48,679 nucleotides of DNA from Branchiostoma floridae (GCF_000003815.2 NC_049987.1:18593574-18642252), one strand, 5' to 3'. Positions 33,658 through 44,640 are shown, counted from the stretch's first letter. Notes: generated by a model not told the origin, from the sequence alone. Program-made: numbers and translations.

Positions 33658-34720
33658 CTAGAGTTCGGCGACCTCATACCTCCATGAAAATTTAAAGCTT
33701 TCGTAAATTTCATGCATGGTGTTGTTAATCATTGACTAGCGTTCACATGTTACAATTATAAAATTCCCATTATTAATCATAAAGAGGTTTTGCAATTTTT
33801 ACATAAATTATGCAAATAAGTTCCTCATTACCATATTTGGTATCTGCTTATATTCCACCTATCATAATTAACATGTGTTACATGTATTGAGGTCCAGTTA
33901 TTGAAAACAATGGAACTGTACAATTTCCTCATTAATTATGCAAATTCAGTCATCATTTGCATAACATGTATATCATTATGAACATCTTTGCCTAAGCTAC
34001 CTGCATGCCTAAAATGCAGGCAATCCGTCGTTCCTTTCTGCAGTTATCCTCTTTGGAGTGTCTTGACAAAAACGCCCCTGCAGTTCCACAATTGAATGTT
34101 AGGGGACTGAAACTTGCCCCACTTTGTCATGACGCTAAAAGCTATCTACCACCCAAATGTCACGACCATATCACGTACGGGACAAGAGATACATTGAAAA
34201 AACTGCTATGATAGAATATTCTCATTAATTATGCAAATGTACTCCTATTTTGCATAATTAGTATTTTATCTTGTACAACATTGTCTAAGGTACCTACATA
34301 CCAAAAATCATGAAAATCCGTTATTGCCTTCTGGAGTTATCCTCGTCAGAAGTGTTTGACAAAAATGCCCCTGCTATCCCAAAACTAGACGCTAGGGGGC
34401 CCAAACTTATGTCATTTTTTCCTGAGCACAAGAGCTATCTAATACTTAAAAATCTTGACCATAGCATGTTCAGAACACCGAGATAGCAAAACCAGAAGTT
34501 GCGCTGCAGTACCAAGGTCACACACCAGGGGGCCCAAAATTGACCTTGACCTTCGTCTTCCCAACCCCTACCCACATACCAAATATCATCGTAATTCATC
34601 AAGAGATTCTCAAGTTATGCTGACCACAATATGCGGACACACAGACACGCACACACACACACACACAGACACACACACAGACACACTCAAAACTATACCT
34701 CCATTTTTTCATGGAGGTAA
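33658..34720. mobile_element. Dispersed repeat insertion 1 in gene C (Helitron-like ends?)
   Basis: Starts CTAGAGTTCGGCGACCTCAT and ends CATGGAGGTAA. On the gene strand it begins TTACCTCCATG and ends ...GAACTCTAG, followed by T. The flanks show no target duplication beyond two bases. Inside are (CA)n-type repeats, a terminal hairpin (CCTCCATTTTTTCATGGAGG) and two related subunits of ~280 bp, each with a TATCCTC, TGACAAAAA, GCCCCTGC series. A 3' CTAG before T and insertion between A and T recall Helitron ends, but the 5' TC is missing. Confidence 0.75.
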
Positions 34721-34817
34721 TTAGACTTTTCTACCCGATAGCGTGCAACAAGCATATTCTCTATTGCTTTTATATCTGCTGGTACGGGTTAAGTGTGTTA
34801 ACTGTAACTTTATCAAA

Positions 34818-35920
34818 CTAGAGTTCGGCGACCTCATACCTCAATGAAAATTTAGAGCTTTCATAAATTTCATGCAATTGACTAGCACATTAACATAATT
34901 TATGCATGGTATTGTTCACCATTGACTAACGTACACATGTCACCATTATAAAATTCCCATTATTAATCATAAAGCGTTTTTGCAATTTTTACATAAATTA
35001 TGCAAATAAGTTCTTCATTACCATATTTGGTATCTCCTTATATTCCACCTATCATAGTTAACATGTGTTACATTTATTGAAGTCCAGTTATTGAAAACAA
35101 TGGAATTATACAATTTCCTCATTAATCATGCAAATTAAGTCCTCATTTGCATAAAATGTATATCATTATGAACATATTTGCCTAAGGTACCCGCATGCCT
35201 AGTATGATGCCAATCCATCAATCCTTTCTGCAGTTATCCTCTTTAGAATGTCTTGACAAAAACGCCCCTGCAGTTCCGCAATTAAATGTTAGGGGGCTGA
35301 AACCTGCCCCACTTTGTCATGACACTGCAAGCTATCTACCAGCCAAATGTCAAGACCATATCACATCCAGGACAAGAGATACAGTGAAAAAACTGCCATG
35401 ATATAATATCCTCATTAATTATGCAAATGTACTCCTATTTTGCATAATTAGTATTTAATCTTGTACAAAATTGTCTAAGGTACCTCCATACCAAAAATGA
35501 TGAAAATCCGTTGTTCCCTTCTTGAGTTATCCTCGTCAGAAGTTTTTGACAAAAATGCCCCTGCTATTCCCAAACTAGACGCTAGGGGGCCCAAACTTAC
35601 GTAATTTTTTCCTGAGCACAAGAGCTATCTAATGCTTAAAAATCTTGACCATAGCATGTTCAGAACACCGAGATAGCAAAACCGGAAGTTGCGCTGCAGT
35701 ACCAAGGCCACACACCAGGGGGCCCAAAATTGACCTTGACCTTCGTCTTCCCAACCCCTACCTACATACCAAATATCATCGTAGTCCATCAAGAGGTTCT
35801 CAAGTTATGATGACCACAAATATGCGGACACACAGACACACACACAAACACACAAACACACACACAAACACACACACAGACACACTCAAAACTATACCTC
35901 CATTTTTTCATGGAGGTAAT
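34818..35920. mobile_element. Dispersed repeat insertion 2 in gene C, same family
   Basis: About 90% similar by eye to insertion 1, same orientation, same two ends; it includes an additional AATTGACTAGCACATTAAC segment near its left end. It lies only 97 bp from the other copy. Plus-strand frames (for example 35195-35401 against 34005-34211) are parallel in the two copies only because the repeats are related. Confidence 0.8.
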
Positions 35921-36188
35921 AAATCAGTTAGTTCACATAGCCGGCGAAATCTGTCCTCAATTTCTTCTGCTACGAATGTTATTGTTGAAGTAAGTTTGGG
36001 GCCAAAGAACATGTTCCACAAAAAATGCGGTATGTACATGATCAATGCAAACAGCAACACCATATTTGGAAACTGCAAGGAGAAATTTTGTTCGAAACCA
36101 AGTCTTTCCTTGCAGAAGGCGTTCAAGTAGTTTGCTTGTGGAATGCTGAAGTTGGACGGTGGGTTGCAGTAGACGTTCTGAGGTTCAC

Positions 36189-37159
36189 CTGTGAAGAAAA
36201 AGACGACAATCGGATCTGTAAGGTAAAAATTGGATCCGCCAGTCTAGTTACAATGCAGAGATAGCGGAGATATAGAAGGTGTCACTGGAACATTACAAAC
36301 TACAGAGATACAACTAATATGTAAAAATTTCCAGTATTGTAAGCTGTCTGGAATCAAGTGAGAATTTGCAAATAAGGACAAAGTGTGGATATGTGATTGT
36401 TTACAACATAAGCTGTCAACTACGCACTAGTTAACAGCCCATCTTGGTCTACTTTTGTCTGGATAGTACAGTGTTTGGAAAGTGACCACCGGAGCGTAAA
36501 TTAACTAAGGGTGATGCCCATATTTAGTGTAATATACAATGGAGAATTGTAAGAAAATGGAGGATGAAAGCGGATTGTTATTTCAGTCAAGGTAAAACTG
36601 CGAGTGAATCCATCTTGCTTCTTTGTCCGAGCTCTCAAACCACGTGTCTGCATCCCGCTAAAACATACACAAAAATCAGAAAATGACGTGAAAATGATGA
36701 GGATCTCGGTCTGCACCGCTCCTCTGTACTAGAAAAAAGCCTCCCCAACATTCCCAAGCAGAGGATAGCAACGGATTCTAAATCCTACCAAGGTGACATT
36801 CAAAGGGTAGCCATGTTGAATCTCCTTGACGTGTCTGTGACAGCTCTGCTATCCTGGTAACACATTCACAAAAACAAGAAAAAGCACACAAATAGCAAAG
36901 CTCCTAAAAAGTGCCACTAATCGGCGTCGGCAAAAGGTGTCCCCAGCATAATTCTAAGAAAGTACATGTAACTCGCTTTCTCCTTGGCTCGGACCTACAC
37001 AAAAAGTTGACAAAACGTTCACAAAACACCCAACAAACAGGCAACAAACGGAAACGTGAAAAATAAACAATGTGGCAAATCCGCGGAAACGTGAAGTCCT
37101 CTCGTACGTCGAAAACATGGCTCTGCAAACACTGCACCAAACCTAGTCTGCCAATATCA
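36189..37159. other. Region upstream of gene C exon 2; no exon 1 found
   Basis: I looked for the exon 1 signature (LNT-x-F-D, then LPLLVSGTLFLGE) on the minus strand out to about 42 kb and did not see it. The sequence has two similar segments, near 36600 (TTCTTTGTCCGAGCTCTC) and 36980 (TTCTCCTTGGCTCGGACC), each followed by AC-rich sequence, suggesting an old internal duplication. Confidence 0.4.
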
Positions 37160-37560
37160 AACATGTCTCAGCACAACACCATACCACAAAATGAACATGT
37201 AAATGTCCAAAGTAGCCACAAAATAATCTAACCGTATACGTAAAATCTGCCATACTTTGCGGGGTACCATTAATCGTTTTCCCGACACACTCCTCGGGAG
37301 AGTCACGAGCTTGCCGTCACGAGCTCGAGCTGCGACACCGCACCGTGAAGTAGCAAGTCTCCCGTCGGTAACAACGAGGCCTTCCCGGCAAGTTTTCTGC
37401 TTTTGCCGGGGTGGGGAACGCACGCTTCAGGCTGCAAACGTTGCCGGAGGGCCAGTACTTAGAAGAATGATGTAGTCATGCGCGCATCTCTTATTTATAG
37501 GGGGTATGACGTCATACCTCTCGGGCCAATGGCTAATCACGTTAGATACACTGTCATACC
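37160..37560 (-). promoter_or_regulatory. CpG-rich patch with CRE and TATA box facing left
   Basis: On the minus strand the order is ATTGG (inverse CCAAT, ~37525), a perfect CRE palindrome TGACGTCA at 37507-37514, and CTATAAATAAG (37490-37500). A CG-rich stretch follows (37250-37470). CRE about 15 bp upstream of a consensus TATA box is a typical focused Pol II promoter arrangement; initiation would be near 37465. The product is unknown; a minus-strand frame of 88 codons (37157-37423) has no recognisable domain. It could have driven gene C. Confidence 0.5.
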
Positions 37561-37850
37561 CTCTTTCACTATATGGTCTCAAATTGAGATTTCCTCGCAA
37601 TTTTTAAAGAAATACATACAAGAATAGAACACTCCAGTGACATCAAAAGATCAACTCTACTTTTCAACTCCCCCACCAACCCCCCCCCCCCCTCCTTCCC
37701 CACCAACATACACATCACACATGTACCTCTCCACCCTCCTTACAAAGACTACTTAGATTTTCGCTCCCTGGTAAGTCATTTGCATAAAATTTACAGAAGC
37801 TCTTTATATTTCATGAAGATATTAACGTTAGGTCGCCAAACTCTAGTTGA
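37561..37850. repeat. End of another copy of the gene C repeat family, opposite orientation
   Basis: GGTCGCCAAACTCTAG at about 37832-37847, followed by T, is the inverse of the CTAGAGTTCGGCGACC end of the insertions. The preceding TTTGCATAAAATTTACAGAAGCTCTTTATATTTCATGAAGATAT stretch parallels their AAATTTCATG, AGCTTT, AAATT series. A C-run of 12 lies near 37680. The other end is not found. Confidence 0.55.
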
Positions 37851-39880
37851 TAAGGGTTTATGTTACTTTATCAAATAACATATAAAATAAAATTTTTATG
37901 TCTGCATAACATCTTTCTACATAACAAACCTTGTTTATTTGGCAAAGGTACGTGTTCGTGGAACTCTAGTTGTCAATTGTGTACGATTTTGAACAAAATT
38001 CAATGGCAGCACCATTGCTTCACCTTCAAATCAAATTCAGTTCACCAACGATGCCTCCATGAGGCAATCGTAAAGTCGAATAAACTAAACAACATGCTCA
38101 CCTGAACCGGAAGAGAATCGGGTACCTGTGTGTCACAGTTGATCTGCATTTAAGCCAAAAAAAAAACACACAAAGAAATGGTATCTATTAAGCTCTCGGT
38201 GTTGATATAACGGCCATCTCTCGGCAACGTTTACTTAACCAACCCGTCACACCTTTAGTGGCTTAAGCTTTGTTAGAGACGGTGTCGTCAAAATTCTCTG
38301 GCCTTCGACGAATTTACGGTAAGGTTCTGATATGCTTTGTAGGGTACTCACTGTTACTGTGGCCATGAAATTCCAGGCGACTCGTTCATGTCAGATAAGG
38401 TCACTAGTTCCAAAATACCAGACAAGGTCACACAGACAAAGAACGCAACTGTAGACAACAGAAATCTCGAAAACAGGTAAGACGCAACGAATAGAAACCC
38501 CATGGCATCCAGTTTGGTTAAGTACTACCTAATCTTTACTGCAAGAGATGTTTCAATATTGGATTAGAAATCATTACAAGAAAAATATGACGTCTTCTGA
38601 CAATGAGTGATCAGATCTTGCAACTAGAAAGGCCGACATTTGCTTAAGAGCAAATACAGCATATTTCAGCCATACCCCTTCCCACGCAACATTGGACTGT
38701 TCCAAATCACCCCTGCGCAAAAATGGAACATCATCTTAACAGTACATTATCCCCCAAAGTGGACTGGTATTGTGAATTGATTCCAGGTAAAAACAGAGCT
38801 TGCTTCTATTTTTCAGAAAATGACAATAATCACACCTTCCATTCAGAAAATTTTCATCATGACTGAAAATTGTTGAATGACTTCATGTAATGTCATTAAC
38901 AATTTTCAGTACGATAACTAGGTGTAAGTTTAAAAAAGTATAAGCTCCTTGTGATGTGGGTACATTTATTATTGCAGTGAACTTTTTTTATTCAAGTAGG
39001 GCATACGATTTAATAATTATCAAGCAGGTGCAGGCACTGTAGGAGCGTTTGTTTTCTTCAAGCTGTAAAACTGTTAAACTGTTTTACTTTGTATGCAATC
39101 AGCCATCGAGCCTATTCTTATTTTAGTTTAACAACTTCCTGCCAGACCCGGAAGATACGATTGAACCTTGTTCGAGGATTTATTTTCGTCTGTCTGGTCA
39201 GTCTGTTCATACCCTGGCGCTGAGAGTGTTTTATTGGGCTGAAACTCTGGCAGTTTAAAGTTACTTACAATTTAAATGTTCAAAGTTTATGTCAAACAAC
39301 AACAGCACTAGGAAATGTGGCCACTATAGACAGGTGGTCACTATAGAGAAAATGCTGATCTATTGACTAGGAGCCATACGTTACACATGATTTCAGTACA
39401 CTGATCATTAATCATATAAACATTGCACAGGTAAGCCAATTGTTTAGATGTACAATTAAGTTCAAATAATTCTGAAGAGAAATATCAGATGAGAAAATAA
39501 TCATTCTCGCCACTGTCTAACTTATAATTACGTATCAAAACTAAACGCAGATTTTCTAACTAACGCTCCTTTCGCCGACTTCATCAAAGGACCGCCGGCT
39601 ATCAATCAAACACGGCTGTTGATTAGACTTAGAGTTTCAACAGTCATGTGCTGTGTGCCAGTTGACAGCGAACTTCATGCTACGTGATGTTTTACATTGC
39701 TTGAACCTTCTTTCCTACAGCAGTGCTTCTACAAAATATTTAGACTGTAACACTGAGTCCCACATGTTTTATAGAATAGAATTTGACGCAGAACAGCGTT
39801 TTTTGCTGGGTATTTTTCTTGAAACATGTCCGTGGGAATATCAGCGAGGCGGCGACGTAGGGATATCAGACCGTCAACAA
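37851..39880. other. No gene recognised
   Basis: At 37890-37970 a ~100-bp segment (CTACATAACAAACCTTG ... GTTCGTGGAACTCTAGTTG) recurs at 45430-45500. At 38863-38913 there is a hairpin ACTGAAAATTGTTGAATGAC / GTCATTAACAATTTTCAGT. The rest is unassigned. Confidence 0.4.
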
Positions 39881-41085
39881 AAGTCGCACGGCGGCTAACG
39901 GCGCAGCGAAGATACTAGCGCTATAAATAAGCGCTTCAACTAAGGATGGCAACCCGTACAATATTTTTGTATACTGTTGAGCTAAGTAAAGTTTGTTGTT
40001 TATGAGGTTTTAGTTGTCTTTGAAGCTTTGACCCGAAATATTCTAAAGTCAAACTGCTGAAGAGAAGTAAGTGACTGCTACGATTATCGTAGATATGGCC
40101 CTTAAAAAAACTGATAAAAGAAGCCTTCTCAATAGTCTAAAATGCAAGAGCTTCTGGGGGGGCTTCGCCCACCTGGGTCCCCCCCACAGTGGCCCTGCCC
40201 CTGGACCCCGCCAGGGACATTCGGCGACCCCCGGACCCCTGTCCGACGCTTTGAAAAAATCCTGGCGAGAAGTCTATACGGCCTGAGTCTTCAAGTTAAC
40301 GTATTGTGTGGTCCCGCTTATGAATATTAATTAGCCTTCGCTTTCCTCTTCGCTGATTGGCTGAACCATTAATTGAATCATCTCTTCCTGCCGGCTAGAC
40401 GCAGGTGTAGATGTCGGCTCTGTGGGGTGAACGTCCGAAAGGTCATGGCATGGAGAACGAAAGAAAACCAATTTCCCCTAAAAAAAAGTGCTGTAATTAA
40501 GCCTTTTACAGTACTTTATGCCAAAAATTTTACTTGGATCATTTTACCAACTATCTTATGCCTATCTATACCAAATGTTACTCATACCAGGGTACAGGGG
40601 TGCAAAATATACCGTTATAAGACCGTCAACAACAGTCGCACGGAGCTAACAGCGCAGCGAAAATACCATCGCTAGCGTTTCAACTTCGGATAACAAGTTA
40701 TAAGTACTGTTGAACTCAGTAACGTTAAAGTTTGTTTTTAGTTGCCTTTGACGGTTTGACCTGAAATAGTGTTACGCTAAACTCCTGAAGAGAAGTTAAG
40801 TGACTGCTGCGATTATCATAGATATGCCCCTAAGAACTGATACAATATAAAGCCTTCTGAATAGTCTAAAATGCGAGAGCCTTAGGCGGGCTTCGCTCCC
40901 CCTGGCGGGAACACTGCTATATACGGGATCATGAGGCCCCGCTTATGAATATTAATTAGCCTTTGGCCTCCTCTTCGCTGATTGGCTAGGTCTTTGATTC
41001 AATTAACTCTCCGGCTGACGCGCACAGGTGTGGCTCTGTGCGGGGTCACGGAAGGTCACGTCAGGAGGCCAAAAGAAAACAAATT
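39880..41085. repeat. Diverged ~730-bp tandem duplication upstream of the SDR gene
   Basis: Segments from 39885-40470 recur at 40625-41080: CTAACRGCGCAGCGAA, GAGAAGTAAGTGACTGCT-CGATTAT, AGCCTTCT-AATAGTCTAAAATGC, TTATGAATATTAATTAGCC, CTCTTCGCTGATTGGCT and GGCTCTGTG-GGG. Copy 1 has an extra C/G-rich insert at 40150-40240. The conserved ATTAATTAG plus inverse CCAAT (GATTGG) could be regulatory. Confidence 0.7.
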
Positions 41086-41089
41086 TCCC

Positions 41090-41720
41090 CTCAGAAAAGT
41101 GCCAAAATTAATCATTTTAAAGTTGTTTATGTCAAAAATTTTACTTGAATCTTGTTACCAAGTATCTAATGCCTATCTATACCAAATTTCAGGTCATTTC
41201 ATTGTAATACCAGGGTACAGGAGCCAAAAGTGTCTTTTTTTGGTCAAAAATTGGTCAAAAAATCGCAAAAAAAAGCATTTTGTTGTACTGTACACCAAAA
41301 GTGTTATTGAATTTATATGAAGGGATTATCAAGGCACATCTCTGTCAAATTTCAGCTCATTTGGTTGTAATACCAGGGTACAGGGGCCAGAAGTGTCCTT
41401 TTTTGGTCAAAAATTGGTCAAAAAATCACAAAAATAAGCATTTTGTTGTACTGTACACCAAAAGTGTTATCGAATTTATATGGGGGCATTATTAAGGCAC
41501 ATCTCTGTCAAATTTCAGCTCATTTGGTTGTAATACCAGGGTACAGGGGCCAAAATATACAGTTTTGGTCTAAAATTGACCCAAAAATCTCAATAAAATC
41601 ATTTTAGAGGCAGATATGAAAAAACTGAGAAAAAAGCATCAAGGTATTGGCCCATTCTACCTCTGTGCCAAATTTCAGGTCATTCGGTCCAGGAACGGCG
41701 GAGATGAATCACTTTGAAGA
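41090..41720. repeat. Tandem ~135-180-bp repeats (CAAATTTCAG...TACCAGGGTACAGG)
   Basis: Three to four copies of the series CTATACCAAATTTCAG or CTGTCAAATTTCAGCTCATT, GTAATACCAGGGTACAGGRGCC, TTTTTGGTCAAAAATTGGTCAAAAAATC and GTACACCAAAAGTGTTAT occur near 41185, 41345, 41510 and 41668. A fragment of the series is also present near 40560-40610. A (GAAA)n run is at 41733-41758. Frames here are repeat by-products. Confidence 0.8.
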
Positions 41721-41875
41721 TTTGACAGGAGAAAGAAAGAAAGAAAGAAAGAAAGAAACATTACGAATACAATATATTTCACCATACTATGTATGGCTGA
41801 AATATAACTACTGTCGTCACAGCGTAGGCAAGAGATCGCCATGTTTAATAATCCCCGATCCCATTCCCAGGAAAC

Positions 41876-44613
41876 ATGGAGGTGTTGACGTTACTTGAGA
41901 TCACCGCTGTCCTGTGGGGGACGTATTTGGTGGTGACTTGGTGGTTGGAGAGAGGACGTCTATCACAGGTCAGTAAACCCTGACTATAGCTCTACACTTT
42001 GATCCTATCTCCTAGTATATGTTCTATTTCATTATGTGTTATCAACTTGCTTCTGGCGTGACACTATGAGTGATCTACTGACCTCATCAGGAGACAACCA
42101 CTCAGGCAATGTAGAACAACTAGTCGTGGCCTATATAAATACGGAAACGATGTTGTGTCGGGGCAAATATTAATGTAGCTTATCCGAGCAGGAAAATTTC
42201 ACTGTAATATATTGCTATCTATTTGATTAATGTTGGAGATTTCTGTTGCAAAGTTTGGTTGATATATGGCCATGTACCAATGGGATGGTTCCGTGTAAAA
42301 CCTGTTGTATACACTTCGAATTTAAAATGTGTTTTAATCGAAAAGCATTATACTCGCGAAAAGCGTCCGAAAAAACTTTGGGGATAAATCTAGCCTTTCG
42401 TCCCTGTAGCTAACCGACAAGACCGTCCTGATCACGGGGTGCGACACCGGCTTCGGGAACCTCCTGGCCAAGCGGCTGGACCAGCTCGGCCTGCGGGTGT
42501 TCGCGGGCTGTCTGACCGCGGCCGGCGTGGCAGAGTTACGGCAGTCCTGCTCCGAACGGCTGCAGCCGATCCGGATGGACGTCAGCAGCTCAGACAGCGT
42601 ACAAAATGCGTTCAGGGTGGTTAAGGAAACGGTGGGGAATAAAGGTAGGGACGCTAAAGCAAGACGGCTTAACTTTTAATCCCCTGCTTTCTTAAGCTTG
42701 TGGATAACTGAAGTGAAAGCATACGATATACTCCCCCATCTCACTCTCTAAGTCTAAGTCTGTGTGAGAGAGAGAGAAAGAGAGAGGGAGATAGAAAGAA
42801 AGAAAAAGAAACATAGAAACAAAGATACCGCTGAAAACATAAGTCGATCTGCTATAGTGTCTGACGTTTCTATTAAGTCCGTAAGTTGGTTTACATGAGT
42901 TTTGTGCACTTCCCAGGTTTGTGGGGGCTGGTGAACAATGCGGGTATTAATGGTGATATGGCGGGACCCATGGAGTGGGCGACCAAGGAAGATTATCAGG
43001 TTTGTACATGTGCAAAAGAACTTAAACGAGTGCATTTTGTCTATTTTCTGTCACAATACATATTGTGTCATTCTTTAAGTTTACCTTTCCGTGTTGTATC
43101 ACCAGACCGTCCTGAACGTGAACTTGCTGGGGATGATTGACGTCACCAAGACATTTCTCCCGCTCCTCAAGAAGTCACGTGGTCGGGTCGTCAACGTCGC
43201 AAGTGCTGCTGGGAGAGTGGCTGTTCCGGATGCCGGCCCTTACACCGTGTCGAAATTTGGCGTGGAGGCATTTTCTGACTCTCTGAGGTAAATTTGATTT
43301 ACACACGTCTTTGACATAGCCCTCAAACGATATTTTGAATCAATATTACAACTGTAACGTGCCCACAATAGTTTGAAAGAGAGATGGGTCGATTCTTAGA
43401 AGAAAAAAAATTAAACTTTGTCACCTTCCGTGAAAGTTTAATTCAAACCCCTTTCGTAAAGAAATTCGACCTGCAACGGCAAATACTGTATGTCTACAAC
43501 TTTCTTTCTGCTTAGACGGGCTATGAGAACCTTTGGAGTCAAAGTTGTCATCATCGAGCCTGGGTATTTCCGAACCGAAATCAACAACAAGGAGAGTGCC
43601 CTGCGTCGTATGGACGACACCTGGCAGCTGCAGAGTCCTGAGACCAAGACTGAGTACGGGGAGGAGTTTCTGCAAGCTGGTAGGTTTATCAAACATGTGG
43701 ACTTGTTTTCTTTTATCATATTGTTTACGGCTAGGTGATTTAACACCAAAACTTCGGCCATGTACATCGCTAATCTGGTGAAATAATGTGATAACTATTG
43801 TGATAACCATTAATACGACAAAAATTACAATTTACCACGGATTTCGAATGAACGACATTACTGAACTAAATGAATGTGATAAATAGACTGTTCTCCTCGG
43901 TCTAGATAAGAAATATTACCAGTTTTTCTGACGAGCACTGATGTTCGTAATGTGTGACGTCAGAAGAAGGTCAAAGTTGACCGGAAGTCGATATCAGCCG
44001 CGTCCGCGTTCAACGGAGGTTATTGTGAATCGGAGCAAATTGCCTGTAAAATTGCAAAACGCTGAGGTGATGGCATGTCATATCCTGCATGCAGACTTAA
44101 AATGTTTCTCTTCACCTGGCGTCTTTTCTTTTTGCACTAAATGCACAGGGGCCATGTGTACGTTGTAATAATTATTATTATTTATCCAAACATTCCTGAA
44201 TTGAAACTAGGATATCGTTGATTTTAATTCTAGATACATATAAGAGAAGACTCAGTAAAGATATCGATCACCCTCTGACGCACAAGACAGTAGATAATCT
44301 TATGTTGCATTTGGAATTATGGAAAGTAACGTTACATCAGAAATCATTCAGAACGTTCTATTTTCTTCTCTTGACAGGAAAGGACGGAATAAAAGCTTCA
44401 GGTCGTTTCATGCAAGATCCAGTTGCCGTTGTGGATGCGATGGCGCATGCGCTGTGTGCTAACCACCCCCGGAGCCGTTACGTGATTGGTTGGGACGCTA
44501 GTTTCATCTTTGTACCAATTTCCTGGCTGCCAACCGAACTGGGTGATCTGGCCGTTCGGCTGGTGGCACCGGAAATGACGCCTACCCCAGCCTGCTGTAA
44601 GAATAAACAGTAG
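41876..44613 (+). CDS. Short-chain dehydrogenase/reductase, retinol/17-beta-hydroxysteroid type (SDR9C-like)
   Basis: Six exons: 41876-41968, 42410-42644, 42917-42999, 43106-43287, 43516-43679 and 44378-44613, all GT/AG and in phase, giving 330 aa. Exon 1 encodes a hydrophobic N-terminal anchor ([10 protein letters not shown]). Exon 2 opens with the Rossmann motif TGCDTGFG for NAD(P). Exon 3 has NNAG. Exon 4 has the catalytic VNVASAAG serine and the YTVSK Tyr/Lys pair, then [10 protein letters not shown]. Exon 5 has [10 protein letters not shown]. Motif wording ([25 protein letters not shown]) places it with the RDH5/RDH16/HSD17B6/DHRS9 group, which oxidises or reduces retinoids and steroids at the ER membrane. 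Length is typical (about 317 aa in vertebrates). All key residues are present, so it looks functional. Substrate cannot be told from sequence. Confidence 0.93.
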
Positions 44614-44640
44614 CTTAAAGAGAAATAAAGCAGTATCTTG
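44614..44640 (+). terminator. PolyA signal of the SDR gene
   Basis: AATAAA at 44624-44629, only about 10 bp after the TAG stop (44611-44613), implies a very short 3' UTR. A further polyA site downstream is possible. Confidence 0.6.

Larger units (their letters stand above)
33114..36188 (-). pseudogene. Third pannexin-like copy (gene C), exon 2 split by two insertions
   Basis: The exon starts at 36188 after acceptor TTCTTCACAG, as in A and B. Part a (35921-36188) gives loop 1 with two Cys, sequons NFS twice, and TM2 with MYIPHFLW, up to CELTDL. Part b (34721-34817) carries KAIENMLVAR-like sequence, matching LVARQQ of A and B. Part c (33114-33657) gives QILRY, TM3, loop 2 with two Cys and sequon NGT, TM4, and SHLCEENRHLIPSL. 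Repeat copies at 33658-34720 and 34818-35920 separate the parts. Joining b to c by removing the first repeat keeps the frame. Part b also has a probable 2-bp insertion (ATATAAAA) that breaks the a-b frame. No exon 1 is found upstream, and the LINE abuts the C-terminal end. A pseudogene is the simplest reading. Confidence 0.8.

Noticed and set aside
34455-36130. Parallel plus-strand frames in the two insertions (about 89 and 161 codons)
   Set aside because: They match each other only because the insertions are related repeats; they end in the CA-type repeat and the inserted ends.
36904-37423. Minus-strand frames of 86-88 codons downstream of the CRE/TATA promoter
   Set aside because: Composition is driven by local CpG content and no domain is recognised; kept only as part of the promoter entry.
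42754-43810. Antisense frames over SDR exons and introns
   Set aside because: They are shadows of the SDR coding frame or of a GA-rich simple repeat near 42765.
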